From assembly GCA_963210315.1 (NCBI GenBank), contig OY723298.1:558001-622000 (forward strand): a DNA stretch of 64,000 nucleotides. The letters are read 5' to 3'. This stretch comes from Rhynchopus euleeides. Taxonomy: Eukaryota; Euglenozoa; Diplonemea; Diplonemida; Diplonemidae. Of this stretch, positions 1 to 10,968 are shown one piece after another (positions within the stretch are counted from its first letter, which is position 1; each line of letters begins with the position of its first letter). The notes beneath the pieces are model-generated. The model saw nothing but the letters and a program-made list of their open reading frames with translations. It had not been told where the DNA came from and did no database searches. Position numbers and translations under genes: made by a program.

Positions 1-740
1 GCCCCGCCCAGGCTCAGTGGGAGCGCCTTGCTGCTGGGGAGGAGCACGGGAGCGTCGGCCGGCGTGCCGCCGGATGCAGTCGAGGAGGCCAGGCCCCCCC
101 CGCACACCGCACCCGGGAGAAGCTCGGAGCTGGAGCATATGGAGGAGCGGGGGGTGCGCAGCGTTGCCTCCATGCCCACCCCTGATGTGCCAGCGGTGGC
201 AGGCGCGGGGGCCGCTTCGCTCGAGCTGAGCCCAGCTGCAGCAAACCTCTCCGCTCCTGCCCTGCCCCCTGGGGGCAACGCCGAGGCGGGGTGGAGCAGT
301 GGGTGGTGTTGGTGTTGATGCTGATGCTGCTGGCTCTCGCCCCATCTCCTCCGATACTCTGCCTCATCAGAATCCCTCGAAAGATCCCTCTCGCCACCGG
401 CGGGGATTGTGATGGCGTGGTGGTGGGGTTGATGCTGCTGCTGCTGCCGACTCTCCGCCGGGCTGCTCTGGAGTGGCGTGACTGCAGCAGAGGGTGGCAG
501 CGGCACCTCATCCGGAGGGGTCAGGTGTGGGTGTGAACCCGCGGGAGGGGGGTCGTGGCGGTGGTGCTGCTGCTGCTGGGAGGGGGTTGGGGCAGTCCCC
601 TCACCTATGACAGCGCGGCGCCTCCTGCGGGTGCGCCATGCAGCGAGGACACGCCTTGCGATGACAACCCCCCATCCAAGGAGAATGCAGTCGACAGCAA
701 CCAGAGCTATAAACACCAGCAGCCAGGGCGTGGCGCCCAT
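1..740 (-). CDS. Membrane-anchored Gln/His/Pro-rich protein, 5' part (runs off the left edge)
   Basis: Reading leftward from the ATG at 740 gives 246 codons with no stop up to the window edge, so the gene is partial. Residues 1-30 start MGATPWLLVFIALVAVDC and form one hydrophobic segment of about 22 residues, followed at once by a run of arginines (RTRRRRR). This is the pattern of a signal anchor with a basic cytosolic flank. The rest is low complexity: QQQQHH, QQQQHQPHHH and QQHQHQHQHH tracts alternating with Pro/Ala/Ser-rich stretches. An AG followed by CTAGAC sits just before the ATG and could be a trans-splice acceptor. No family is recognised, and the low-complexity tail gives no function. 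Overlapping ORFs in other frames, including a 165-codon minus-strand one, look like shadows. Support comes from the uninterrupted frame plus the N-terminal membrane segment. Confidence 0.5.
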   Translation of the reverse strand, partial: MGATPWLLVFIALVAVDCILLGWGVVIARRVLAAWRTRRRRRAVIGEGTAPTPSQQQQHHRHDPPPAGSHPHLTPPDEVPLPPSAAVTPLQSSPAESRQQQQHQPHHHAITIPAGGERDLSRDSDEAEYRRRWGESQQHQHQHQHHPLLHPASALPPGGRAGAERFAAAGLSSSEAAPAPATAGTSGVGMEATLRTPRSSICSSSELLPGAVCGGGLASSTASGGTPADAPVLLPSSKALPLSLGG

Positions 741-2790
741 GTCTAGCTAGGCTTGAGAGAATATACGAAGCGAGGGGGTGGGGTGGGGGACAAACAAAAC
801 AAAGAGATCTGCCAGTCTCTCTCTCTCGCGTCGTTCTATTGGGGCCCGTAAGACATGGCAAAAAAATGAGGAGAGAGGAGAGAGGGGGGGGGGGGGGTGG
901 GGGACTAACAAGGCGGGGGGTTGGGGAGGGGGAGGGGAACTCAGAAACTGACTGAAGAACTTTTGAAGGGCTTTTGAATAAAAGCGGTGTGTTGGGTGGG
1001 GGAGGATCCTGGGATACAATGGACGGAATGGGACCTGCAGAAGGGGTGGTGGTGGTGGTGGTGTGCATAGTATGGTGTGTGAAAAAATGCAACAGGGGGG
1101 CAGGAGGGTTGGGATGGGGTGTGCGTGTGGGTGTCGTATCTTTTTTTTTACTTATCTTTCCGAGTGCAATGTTCTCCCAGCAGCCGGCAAAAGGGCATTC
1201 GGGCCCAGCAACAGAAGCACGGCACGCGAGAAGACCAATCACGGCACTGCCAGCCATAACGTGCCGGGCGGCCTTTTGCAGTGCGCTGATCTGCCAAGAT
1301 TCGTCCAAGGTTCTTTCCGCCTTGAATTCCGGTTGAATGAATGAAAGGAGTTTTTTTCGGTCGCTTCTCGATTCACACACCGCGAAATATCAAGTCGTTG
1401 AGTGCACTTGATGCTGGATGCGAAGATTCATTCGTGAATGCCCCACAAGAAGCTCCAGAATACCATCCATTTGTCGACAGCTGACGAGATACCATCCATG
1501 TTGCCTCGGCCACTGCCCACAGTTGTGAGAAGATCCACCGGTTTCGAATTATTCTCGCCGTGCAACAGCAATGTCGAGAGAAAGGGAGAAAGATCAAACA
1601 CCCATGTTCACCTCTGCAGCGACTGGCATTCTGCACACACCCACAGGCGGGGAGTGGTAGCAGAGCCAGGTCCCAGATCACTCGTCAAAGGAGGGTGAAA
1701 ATTAAAAAACTGCCTGCATAGCCAACACAATCACACACAGACCTACGATGCCGCACCCCACGTCACATGGAATATTGACGCGGCGGAAAAGACAGGGCTT
1801 GGGTCCGAGGCTGACGGTGGCTGAGACAGTCTCACAATTCCGGCGACTGCACACAACAAATATTATCCCCAAGCAGACCAAGGCAGAGAGCTCTCCCGAC
1901 ATCGATCGGAAGGCTCTGGAACTCTGATTGGCAGGCCATGAAGCGTGCAGTGCCACCACCCTGGGGTGCAGAGCGGACGTGGTGTTCTCGGCACACGCCG
2001 CTCTGACACGAGGGAGGCAGCAACGCAGCTGGTGCAGGATGGGGGTTGGCGGGCTGTGGGGGGGAACAGTGCAAGTCCCGCACGGCTGGTTGGGCCGAGG
2101 CGGTGTGGCAGCTGCCCCCAAACCTTGCCCACGGATCACCCGACGCAAACACACACATCCCGCCCACATGCAAGAGGGGTAAACAAGAGGAGAGAAGAGG
2201 GCAAGCCACGGCGGTGTGGTAAGATCGCAGGAAAGATGTGTCTTGACCTGACAAGCCGTGGGACGAAGCGAAGTAACATGAAAGTCCCAAGAGGAAGATT
2301 CTCCTGAGAGGAGAGGGAGGAGGGGGTGAACGTGCCAAGGGGAAATATTCGAATACTTAATGAATTAGTTGATATCCACATTGAATCAGAGTTAGGCACT
2401 GCCGGATTTGCAGGCTTCTGTGTCTGTGTGTGCATGACAGACAACAGCTCGTCTGTCAGAGTGGGACATGCAACTGTGGGAGTTCGGACAGATTCCGTTT
2501 CGTAGACACTGTGTCTGTGGGGGTCTTCGCTGGTCGACAAACTTCGACAAACTTCGTCGTTCGTCACATAATTAGGAAAACGGGTGTTTCAGGGGGGTTT
2601 TCACCGAAGACGGCAGTGTTCTGACGACGACGACAGGGGTCTTCGACAAAAACTTCGTCAGCGAAGACCCCCCCCCAAAAATGAATTAAAAACCGGTTTT
2701 TCGGGGATTCTCGTCGTTCGTCACCTGTCGACAAATTTCGACAACTTTCGACAATTTTCACCTAAACCGACGGAAAATGCACCAAAATGC
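741..2790. other. Intergenic, no gene seen
   Basis: Contains homopolymer and microsatellite tracts (poly-G at 880-900, GGT repeats near 1045-1062) and short ORFs in several frames with no recognisable domain. At 2637-2671 there is an imperfect hairpin, GGGGTCTTCG...CGAAGACCCC. Around 2510-2760 short direct repeats of the type TTCGACAA recur. The AGCGAAGACCCC motif returns on the far side of the minisatellites near 6043, which may mark the flanks of one repeat region. Confidence 0.4.
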
Positions 2791-2799
2791 ACCACCCAC

Positions 2800-3380
2800 G
2801 CCCAGGGTCTGGACACCACTCCCGGGCTCGGCCCAGGGTCTGGACATCACTGCCTGGCTCGGCCCAGGGTCTGGACACCACTCCCTGGCTCGGCCCAGGG
2901 TCTGGACACCACTCCTGGGCTCGGCCCAGGGTCTGGACATCACTCCTGGGCTCGGCCCAGGGTCTGGACATCACTCCCGGGCTCGGCCCAGGGTCTGGAC
3001 ATCACTGCCTGGCTCGGCCCAGGGTCTGGACACCACTCCTGGGCTCGGCCCAGGGTCTGGACATCACTCCTGGGCTCGGCCCAGGGTCTGGACATCACTG
3101 CCTGGCTCGGCCCAGGGTCTCGACACCACTCCTGGGCTCGGCCCAGGGTCTGGACATCACTCCCGGGCTCGGCCCAGGGTCTGGACATCACTGCCTGGCT
3201 CGGCCCAGGGTCTCGACACCACTCCTGGGCTCGGCCCAGGGTCTGGACACCACTGGGCCGAGCCCAGGAGTGGTGTCCAGACCCTGGGCCGAGCCCAGGA
3301 GTGATGTCCAGACTCTGGGACGGCTCAGGAGTGCTGTCCAGACCCTGGGCCGAGCCCAGGAGTGATGTCCAGACACTGTC
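2800..3380. repeat. 31-bp minisatellite array 1, with an internal inversion
   Basis: About 14 head-to-tail copies of a 31-bp unit (CTCGGCCCAGGGTCTGGACA plus a variable 11-bp tail) run from about 2800 to 3252. The array then flips: about four units in reverse orientation (GGGCCGAGCCCAGGAGTG...) follow to 3380. Units differ at a few sites (CACC or CATC; CTCC or TGCC). The period is 1 modulo 3, so long ORFs appear in several frames on both strands; these are repeat artefacts, not genes. Confidence 0.95.
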
Positions 3381-4065
3381 TGGAGGGGAAGCTCCCCGCA
3401 GTGAGTGGTCGGGGGCCGTGGCCACGACCTCGGGCCGATGTCCAGCCGAGCAGAACGTGGCGCCCGGAGTACCGAGTGTTTGCTCCACTCGGCGGGGGTT
3501 CGATGCAGGACCCCTTCCCAGACATCTCCTCAGTGCCTGCATCGATCCCCTCCGTCAGGGATCTTGCTGTGTGTAACATTAGCACAAGACCTAAAGCTGC
3601 ATCGCGTACCCATCCTTCGGAACCGTGCGATGTGCAATATTGTGTTCATGTAGCTAACTCGGAGAGTATCTTAGTGATCCCGCAAGGCTAGCTATATTTG
3701 CACCTTCCAATCAAATCTTGCTCAGCTTCGACTTGGCGCCGAGAGAGTTACGAGCGCTGCCCATAGAATCAGGTGTGCCGGGCGTGTGTGTCAACACACG
3801 CAGACTCCTGCATACAGTAGACGGCCTACAGGCGAGGCGGAGTGTGACCTACTGTTGGGGGTGGTGAACTGGTCTGCGACGTCATCCTCATCCTGCTGGT
3901 GTGCGACGTCTCCACCTCCTGCGGCGCAGGGGGCCTTGTGATCTGGAGCGCTGGGGCAGCGCGGTGCAACGTCGGAGTGCGGACGGGCCAAGTCCCCCTA
4001 CTCCTGTGCATGCAGCGCAGATTTCTTGTTGCTGCGGTCCAGACAGCGGGCCGAGACCGGATGTG
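3381..4065. other. Unique spacer between the two minisatellite arrays
   Basis: Mixed-composition DNA of about 680 bp with no convincing ORF, tRNA or other gene. The array 2 motif starts at about 4066. Confidence 0.4.
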
Positions 4066-5747
4066 ATGTCGGCCCACCCTCGGGACATCACTGCCTAGCT
4101 CGGCCCACCCTCTGGACAGGACTGCCTGGCTCGGCCCATTCTCGGGACAGCACTGACTGGCTCGGCCCAGTCTCGGGACAGCACTGCCTGGCTCGGCCCA
4201 GTCTCGGGACAGCACTGCCTGGCTCGGCCCATTCTCGGGACAGCACTGACTGGCTCGGCCCACCCTCGGGACAGCACTGCCTGGCTCGGCCCATTCTCGG
4301 GACAGCACTGACTGGCTCGGCCCAGTCTCGGGACAGCACTGCCTGGCTCGGCCCATTCTCGGGACAGCACTGACTGGCTCGGCCCACCCTCGGGACAGCA
4401 CTGCCTGGCTCGGCCCATTCTCGGGACAGCACTGCCTGGCTCGGCCCAGTCTCGGGACAGCACTGCCTGGCTCGGCCCACCCTTGGGACAGCACTGCCTG
4501 GCTCGGCCCATTCTCGGGACAGCACTGACTGGCTCGGCCCAGTCTCGGGACAGCACTGCCTGGCTCGGCCCAGTCTCGGGACAGCACTGCCTGGCTCGGC
4601 CCATTCTCGGGACAGCACTGACTGGCTCGGCCCACCCTCGGGACAGCACTGCCTGGCTCGGCCCATTCTCGGGACAGCACTGCCTGGCTCGGCCCAGTCT
4701 CGGGACAGCACTGCCTGGCTCGGCCCACCCTTGGGACAGCACTGCCTGGCTCGGCCCATTCTCGGGACAGCACTGCCTGGCTCGGCCCAGTCTCGGGACA
4801 GCACTGCCTGGCTCGGCCCATTCTCGGGACAGCACTGCCTGGCTCGGCCCACCCTTGGGACAGCACTGCCTGGCTCGGCCCAGTCTCGGGACAGCACTGC
4901 CTGGCTCGGCCCATTCTCGGGACAGCACTGACCGGCTCGGCCCACCCTCGGGACAGCACTGTCTGGCTCGGCCCACCCTTGGGACAGCACTGCCTGGCTC
5001 GGCCCACCCTTGGGACAGCACTGACTGGCTCGGCCCAGTCTCGGGACAGCACTGTCTGGCTCGGCCCAGTCTCGGGACAGCACTGACTGGCTCGGCCCAG
5101 TCTCGGGACAGCACTGACTGGCTCGGCCCAGTCTCGGGACAGCACTGCCTGGCTCGGCCCAGTCTCGGGACAGCACTGACTGGCTCGGCCCACCCTCGGG
5201 ACAGCACTGTCTGGCTCGGCCCAGTCTCGGGACAGCACTGCCTGGCTCGGCCCACTCTCGGGACAGCACTGACTGGCTCGGCCCACCCTTGGGACAGCAC
5301 TGCCTGGCTCGGCCCACCCTTGGGACAGCACTGCCTGGCTCGGCCCATTCTCGGGACAGCACTGACTGGCTCGGCCCACCCTCGGGACAGCACTGCCTGG
5401 CTCGGCCCAGTCTCGGGACAGCACTGACTGGCTCGGCCCACCCTCGGGACAGCACTGTCTGGCTCGGCCCAGTCTCGGGACAGCACTGCCTGGCTCGGCC
5501 CACTCTCGGGACAGCACTGACTGGCTCGGCGCACCCTTGGGACAGCACTGCCTGGCTCGGCCCACTCTCGGGACAGCACTGTCTGGCTCGGCCCACCCTT
5601 GGGACAGCACTGCCTGGCTCGGCCCATTCTCGGGACAGCACTGTCTGGCTCGGCCCACCCTTGGGATTGCACTGCCTGGCTCGGCCCATTCTCGGGACAG
5701 CACTGCCTGGCTCGGCCCAGTCTCGGGACAACACTGCCTGGCTCCGC
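4066..5747. repeat. 31-bp minisatellite array 2 (about 54 units)
   Basis: Tandem copies of a 31-bp unit that begins CTCGGCCCA and contains CTCGGGACAGCACTG. It shares both the period and the CTCGGCCCA core with array 1, so the two are related. Two positions vary: CATT, CAGT, CACC or CACT after the core, and GCC, GAC or GTC near the end. Blocks of variant units recur, pointing to segmental amplification. All three minus-strand frames stay open for 580 to 650 codons because 31 is not a multiple of 3 and the unit has no stop in any frame. I do not call these as genes. Confidence 0.95.
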
Positions 5748-5749
5748 TT

Positions 5750-7750
5750 CGTGCCAGCACGAGCACTCGCCGTTGCTCCTGCATTGCCCCAGGCGGCCAG
5801 CTCCCCTCTTGGCCCAGGATGACAGGTTGATCTCAATGTTTACCCGTGACACGGGCCCCGCCGTGCCTTCTCGTCCTGTGAGGGCTGAACAATGCACAGG
5901 GACCGCTCGACATTATTTTTTGGGTCCAAATGCGTGCTCCCAGCTAGGGGCCACCCAACTCCCCGCCCTTTTTTTTGCCTCCGATTTTGCCCATTTTCGG
6001 CCCATTTTGCCCTGCACCAGCCTGCACTTTTTTGCACCGGCTAGCGAAGACCCCCTGTGTCTAAAAACCGAAGGAGTAGATGATGTAAAGCGGGCACCCC
6101 CTCCCCTGATGGCTGATGGGGGGGCTGGCATGTGTTCCCAGTTCCACTTTGCCACAGCTGTGATGAGAAGCTTTTTTGTTGAAGGAATCACTCCCCATCC
6201 CCCCCATCCGCTGAAGCCCCTTCCGCACGCGACAGCCCGCATACATCTTGAATGAACCTTCCCGTCGGCGGGCCACAAGGAGGGGAGGGGCCCGGTGAGG
6301 GGAACTCTTCTTGAGCCCTCTTGAGTCATCCAGGTGGGCAGGGAACAAACCTGGAATTGATCAACCCTCTGCCTCTGAGTTGCGTCCTGCACCTTCTCTG
6401 GGCGCAGTTGCGCTCGGCGGAAAGACACAAGAGGGTAAAGGGATGGGTGTGTGAGGGTAGAACAGGGAAGGTGCTATGAGACTCTATCCCCCCTCGTTGG
6501 GAACATGTTTTTTCCGGACGCAACCCCCCCCCCAGCCACCGTAAGCAAGGAAGCGAACGACCTATCCACCCACACATCTCACCTTTCCTCACTTTGAACG
6601 ATCTGATCGATTTCTCTTCATCTCTGAGTGAAGCCCCCCCTCCCCCCAGTGAAAGCAAGCCAAGCTGTCAATCATCGCCTCTGCCCATCGCCACCCGGCA
6701 GAACAGCTGATCGCAATCGGGGCATGCCATACACAGAACAGTTGACGGTGTGTCCCACACCACAGCAGATTTTGCACTGTGCTGTGCAACCTGGTGTTGC
6801 TTCTGTGCGTTTTCTACAGAGGCATCAACCAGGGGGGGGCAACAGGTGGGAAACATGGCGGGGCGACCCTGCCCTCTGGTGCTGGAGCACCCACGTGTGC
6901 AGAGCATACCAGGCCAAGGAAAGCAGGGAGGGCTGGGGCGAACGGCAATGTCCCAACAAAGGGGTGGGTGTGCAATGTGACTAAAAGTCGAAGAACGGCG
7001 TGGGGATCCGCGGGAGTGGGAGTGTTGGCGGCGATGGGTGGTGGTGGTGGTGATGCCGGGGTGGCATGTGTCCTATTCCCCAGCCTGGCCCTCTGTAACC
7101 AGGGGGCTCGGCAGGGATGTTGTCTGCCTGGTGCTGAAAAGAGGCACACATGCGAGAACACATCGTGGGCTGTGTTGGGGTTGGGTTCGCCTGGTAATTC
7201 GCATGAGCATGTTGTGGTTGCAAGAAAATGAATAAAGTTACGTCATGTGTCATGTGTGATCATCGGGTCGGGTTTGGGACGGGTCGGCTGGTCCAGAGCA
7301 TCAAGGGAACGCCAGAGAAGTCTCTCAAAAAATCCCGGGGAAAAAAGAAGAGAACCGCACATAACGTGGCATAACATGTGAATAGTCGGACGAACATGCG
7401 GTCTCCACACACACACACACATGAATCAATTGCCACGGACTAGCAACGTCGGGAAAAACCGACGGAACACGGCGGAAAAATCGTTCAAACCTTGGCGATG
7501 GGGTTGGGGGCTACGAAAGGTGTTGCAGCTGTGTCGCCTTGCCTGCAGAACCAAAAAAAAGCTTCTATTTTGCGAAGAAAAGAAAGGGGCGTTGCAAAAA
7601 AAGGGGGGGGGGGGCGGCGCCTAGACCACCCCACCCACAACCCGGGCCCCTTCCTCACACCCCCCCCTTTGCCAGCAGAACGTTAGAAGAGTTTCACACC
7701 CGCAGCAGAGCAGAGGTAAAACGAAATGAGCTGAACACAGACTCTAGTAT
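5750..7750. other. Intergenic, no gene seen
   Basis: No ORF here has recognisable protein features. Simple tracts include poly-T and TTTTGCCC-type repeats near 5970-6020 and GGT repeats near 7035. The longer minus-strand ORF at 5913-6428 has a composition unlike the confirmed genes. Confidence 0.35.
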
Positions 7751-7756
7751 CTGAAA

Positions 7757-7981
7757 AATCGTACTCCCTTCGCTATAATAAGAGAAACACCCTGCCCAGC
7801 AACTGCAAAAAAAAAGGCAGATCCAGGCTACTTTTCGTTGAGCGCACACTCCTGTGACAAAGGCTGTGTAGGCCCCTGTGAAGTGGCATGAAGGTGGTCC
7901 TTATAAAGCATCAGTCGTACATTTTTTTCCGTTACTTTGCGACTTCGCTACGCTTCGTCGCTCGTAACTGGTAAAAAGAAA
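7757..7981 (+). repeat. Dispersed ~215-bp repeat, copy A
   Basis: Shares ordered blocks with the copies at 8061, 9722, 17381 and 63211: ATCGTACTCC near the start, CCCAGCAACTG, AAGGCTGTGT, GGCCCCTGTGAAGTGGCATG and a 3' block GCGACTTCGCTACG...GTCGCTCGTA. The 3' block has short inverted complementarity (GCGAC/GTCGC). No ORF, so it is probably a non-autonomous mobile sequence. Confidence 0.7.
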
Positions 7982-8060
7982 ATGGCGATACACCGCGGGC
8001 ACATAAAAGATAAGGCGTTGGTTGTGCGGCTTGTTGCTGTTTAGAACTTTGTAACCAGGC

Positions 8061-8278
8061 AAATCGTACTCCTTTCGCTCTATTATAGACACCCTGTCCA
8101 GCAACTGTGGGAGAACAGTTCCGGACGACTTTTTGAGCGCACTTGCTGTCAAGGCTGTGTTGAGGCCCTGTGAAGTGGCTTGAAGGTAATCCAACAGATT
8201 CAGTCGTATGATTTCCTTCGTTACTTCGCGACTTCCGCTACGCTTTGTCGCTCGTACCTAGTAAGAAGAAACCAGGTT
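8061..8278 (+). repeat. Dispersed ~215-bp repeat, copy B
   Basis: Same block order as copy A, about 300 bp downstream in the same orientation: ATCGTACTCCTTTCGCTCTA, CCAGCAACTGTGGGAGAA, AAGGCTGTGTTGAGGCCCTG, then ACTTCGCGACTTCCGCTACG. It ends in a purine-rich AAGAAGAAACC. Confidence 0.7.
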
Positions 8279-9721
8279 TTGCTCGGTAAGGCCTTCTCAA
8301 CCCGTGATCAGTGTGAGAATCCTTTCTCGGAAAACTTGCAACGTGAGGTGGTGATTTTTTTTTGGGGCGGGAGGTCTGCAAACCTCCATGACCCGTCACC
8401 CTCCTGATCAGTCCTCCTGGGTCAGGGCGGGGGGGCGCGGGGTGGCTGGCCCCCCGCATTTTTTTGAATGTGCGACTTCGCTATTTGTATGGGGCTGATT
8501 GAGAACGCACATGCCTGGTGGGCGTGCAGGGGTGTATGCCACCAGGCATGGCACGAGGGGTCTGCAGAACCAGCCACACCACCGAAGGAAAGGCTGTTGT
8601 GATACGAGGTTGTAGATGATGAGGCTAATGGTTGCCAATGACGGGGGAGAGGGGGGGCATGCCTGTACCTTTTTTCACTTTTTTGAAAATAAGAGAACAC
8701 AGTGCAAACCTGGGGTAGGTGGGTCGGTATGTAGGAAAAACGGGAGGGGTGGGGGGCAAAACGAAGAGACGCGGGGGGCCGGGGGGAAAATATGCCCCCT
8801 TTGTTTTACCCCTCAAAGAAGTATATACCCAGACGCAACGGGTGTGGCGAGGGGGGGCAGGGGCAGGGGCATGCGACTTTGCCTTGTCACTTCCAGCCCC
8901 ACCCCCCTCCACCACACACGCCAATTCTTGTTTAGTGTAGTGCAGGTCGCACAGCGAGTTCTGATAGTACCTCAACGGCAACCTGCACAGCCCTCACACC
9001 CAGTGTCGAGGGGAGTAGTATCCGGCGACCTTTTGTTTTCAGCACGAAGCAACCTTCTTCTTTCGCGGGAGGGGAATACTTTGCGAGGCCCCTTCGAAAC
9101 AAAGGCCTGGGCAGGAAGGGTTGGAAGTAGAGAGGGGTTGAGAGTTGTATGCGTCATCAATTGTGAACGATGCTGATCGGCCTCGCCTGACCCGCCCCGC
9201 CCCGCATTCATGCGAGAGTCGGGTTTGGCGGCAAAGGCGAAAACTATCTGTGCCCCCGCTGGATCGTAAAGTGACAGCAAAACGAGACAACAAACCAATT
9301 ACTGCCGAAAGTTGTTTTGTTGGAACGCAGACCCCACTCTTTGTGTACACCACTCCCCGGTCTGATGAAGTGGTGTGAGTGGGGACGCACGATCCAGCTA
9401 AAGGCACAGAAAGTTTCCCCAGTTGGCTACGCCGAACTAACAAAAAAAATAATGGCCCCACCACGACTGATAGAGCCAAGTGCAAGGTTGTGTTCAGCAA
9501 GAATACTCCGAGATCTGGACAAAAAAAAACGAAGTACGGCGTCGACGGCATACGGCAGAAATGTGTGCCAAAAAAATGTGTGAAATCGCATCCCCTTCCA
9601 GCAACTGTAAAAAGACCGCCGCTCTTCGTTTATACGAACGGTGCCTGCTAGTGCATGTGTGCAGATACCGAACGCTACCACGAGTCTTTTTAGTGCGAAA
9701 ACATAGCTGTTCTCGCAAAGA
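8279..9721. other. Intergenic, no gene seen
   Basis: G- and C-homopolymer rich. Several ORFs of 100-190 codons overlap on both strands, but none has a domain or a coding-like composition. A block near 8935-8970 resembles sequences at 23380 and 26918 (AGGTCGCACAGCGAGTTCTG type). Confidence 0.35.
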
Positions 9722-9901
9722 AAACAGATTCGGATGACTTTTTGTTGAGCGTACACCTGTCCGACCGCTGTCCCAAGGCTGTGTGAAGGCCCTGTGAAGT
9801 GGCATGAAGGTAGTAATCCTAAAGATTCGGTCAGTACGTTTTCCCTCCGCTCCTTCGCGACTTTCACCACGCCTCGTCGCTAGGAACGAGTGAAAAGAAC
9901 C
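9722..9901 (+). repeat. Dispersed ~215-bp repeat, copy C (5' part diverged)
   Basis: Carries the 3' half of the family: CTGTCCCAAGGCTGTGTGAA, GGCCCTGTGAAGTGGCATGA, then TCGCGACTTTCACC and GTCGCTAGGAACGAG. The large transposon starts 18 bp beyond its end. The sequence just before it (9617-9690) resembles 60570-60635 near eIF5A copy 3. Confidence 0.6.
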
Positions 9902-9942
9902 AAGGCAAGTCCAAATTACACGGTGGGATCTTGTAAATTTTA

Positions 9943-10436
9943 CATGTATAACTACAAGTATAATACATGTATATGCCTGAAATATACATGTAAAATACAT
10001 GTATATCAAGTAAAAATACATGTATAATACTTGCATGTCAACTATTATACATGTATTTTTACTTGATATACATGTATTTTACATGTATATTTCAGGCATT
10101 TACATGTATTTTACATGTATAATACTTGTCATGCAAGTATTATACATGTATAATACTTGCATGACAAGTAAAATACTTGCATGCAAGTATTTTACTTGTC
10201 ATGCAAGTATTATACATGTATTTTACTTGTCATGCAAGTATTTTACATGTATAATACTTGCATGACAAGTATTATACATGTAAAATACATGTAAATGCCT
10301 GAAATATACATGTAAAATACATGTATATCAAGTAAAAATACAAGTATAATAGTTGACATGCAAGTATTATACTTGTATTTTTACTTGATATACATGTATT
10401 TTACATGTATATTTCAGGCATATACATGGTTATCAA
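9943..10436. repeat. AT-rich palindromic array in the left transposon arm
   Basis: Almost wholly built from TACATGTA, ACTTGCATGACAAGT and TATAATAC blocks, so much of the arm is its own reverse complement. Longer blocks such as ATGCCTGAAATATACATGTA occur in both orientations. A shorter version (14053-14122) lies in the right arm. The tyrosine/cysteine-rich ORFs here are by-products. Confidence 0.9.
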
Positions 10437-10505
10437 CAGATCTTACCCCCTTTTTTTCCCGAAACCCGTCGAGCATGTCTTCGTCGTCGTAATTTTTTTT
10501 CTGTT

Positions 10506-10578
10506 AAGATCTTAGTGAAAAAAAGCACAAAAATTAAGATCTTAGTATTTTTTTCGAAGATCTTAGGTAAGATCTTAG
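10506..10578. repeat. Subterminal AAGATCTTAG repeats, left side
   Basis: Four copies at 10506, 10536, 10557 and 10569; the core AAGATCTT is a perfect palindrome. Three matching copies (13931, 13943, 13964) lie on the other side of the transposase ORF. The symmetric placement suggests transposase-binding sites, by inference. Confidence 0.7.
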
Positions 10579-10968
10579 TTTTTTTGCAAATATCCTTTCG
10601 TATTCTTGCTGGAATACTACAGACACACGGCACATCCCAGTCAGGAGTGCAGGCTTCGCTGTCCCGTGAACGGAGAGCGTTTGGGGTGCACAAATAGATC
10701 ACGTCAAACAGTACAGGAGGAGTTGAAAACCCCATTCCTGTTTCACCAACAGGGTTAGAAACCTCATTTCCCCCCTTCATTCGCTAAGCAGCCTCACCCA
10801 ACCCCGGGGTTGAAAACCCCGTCCCATGACTTGGAACATTTCTGATACATGCAACTGACCGCCCCCCCCCCCACACTCTTCTACTCTTTACCCCCCCCCC
10901 CCACACACACACACACACACCCATCCCCGGAGTTGAAAACCCCAGGACTGAGGACGTTTCTGAGATCA

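Noticed and set aside
601..1380. 259-codon minus-strand ORF
   Set aside because: Built mainly on Pro/Ser/Thr low complexity from poly-C/T tracts and it overlaps the start of the better-supported membrane protein in another frame.
2584..3576. 330-codon plus-strand ORF
   Set aside because: Most of it is minisatellite array 1 in one frame; the flanks have no recognisable protein.
3826..5897. Three long minus-strand ORFs of 582-652 codons and plus-strand ORFs up to 314 codons
   Set aside because: They are the 31-bp minisatellite read in different frames; all give the same 31-residue period and none has a non-repeat domain.
10020..10265. Tyr/Cys-rich ORF (YMYNTCM repeats)
   Set aside because: Direct product of the ACATGTATAATAC palindromic array; not a gene.
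9943..10436. CRISPR-like array
   Set aside because: Repeats are palindromic words in both orientations without unique spacers, in a eukaryotic genome; explained as a transposon arm.
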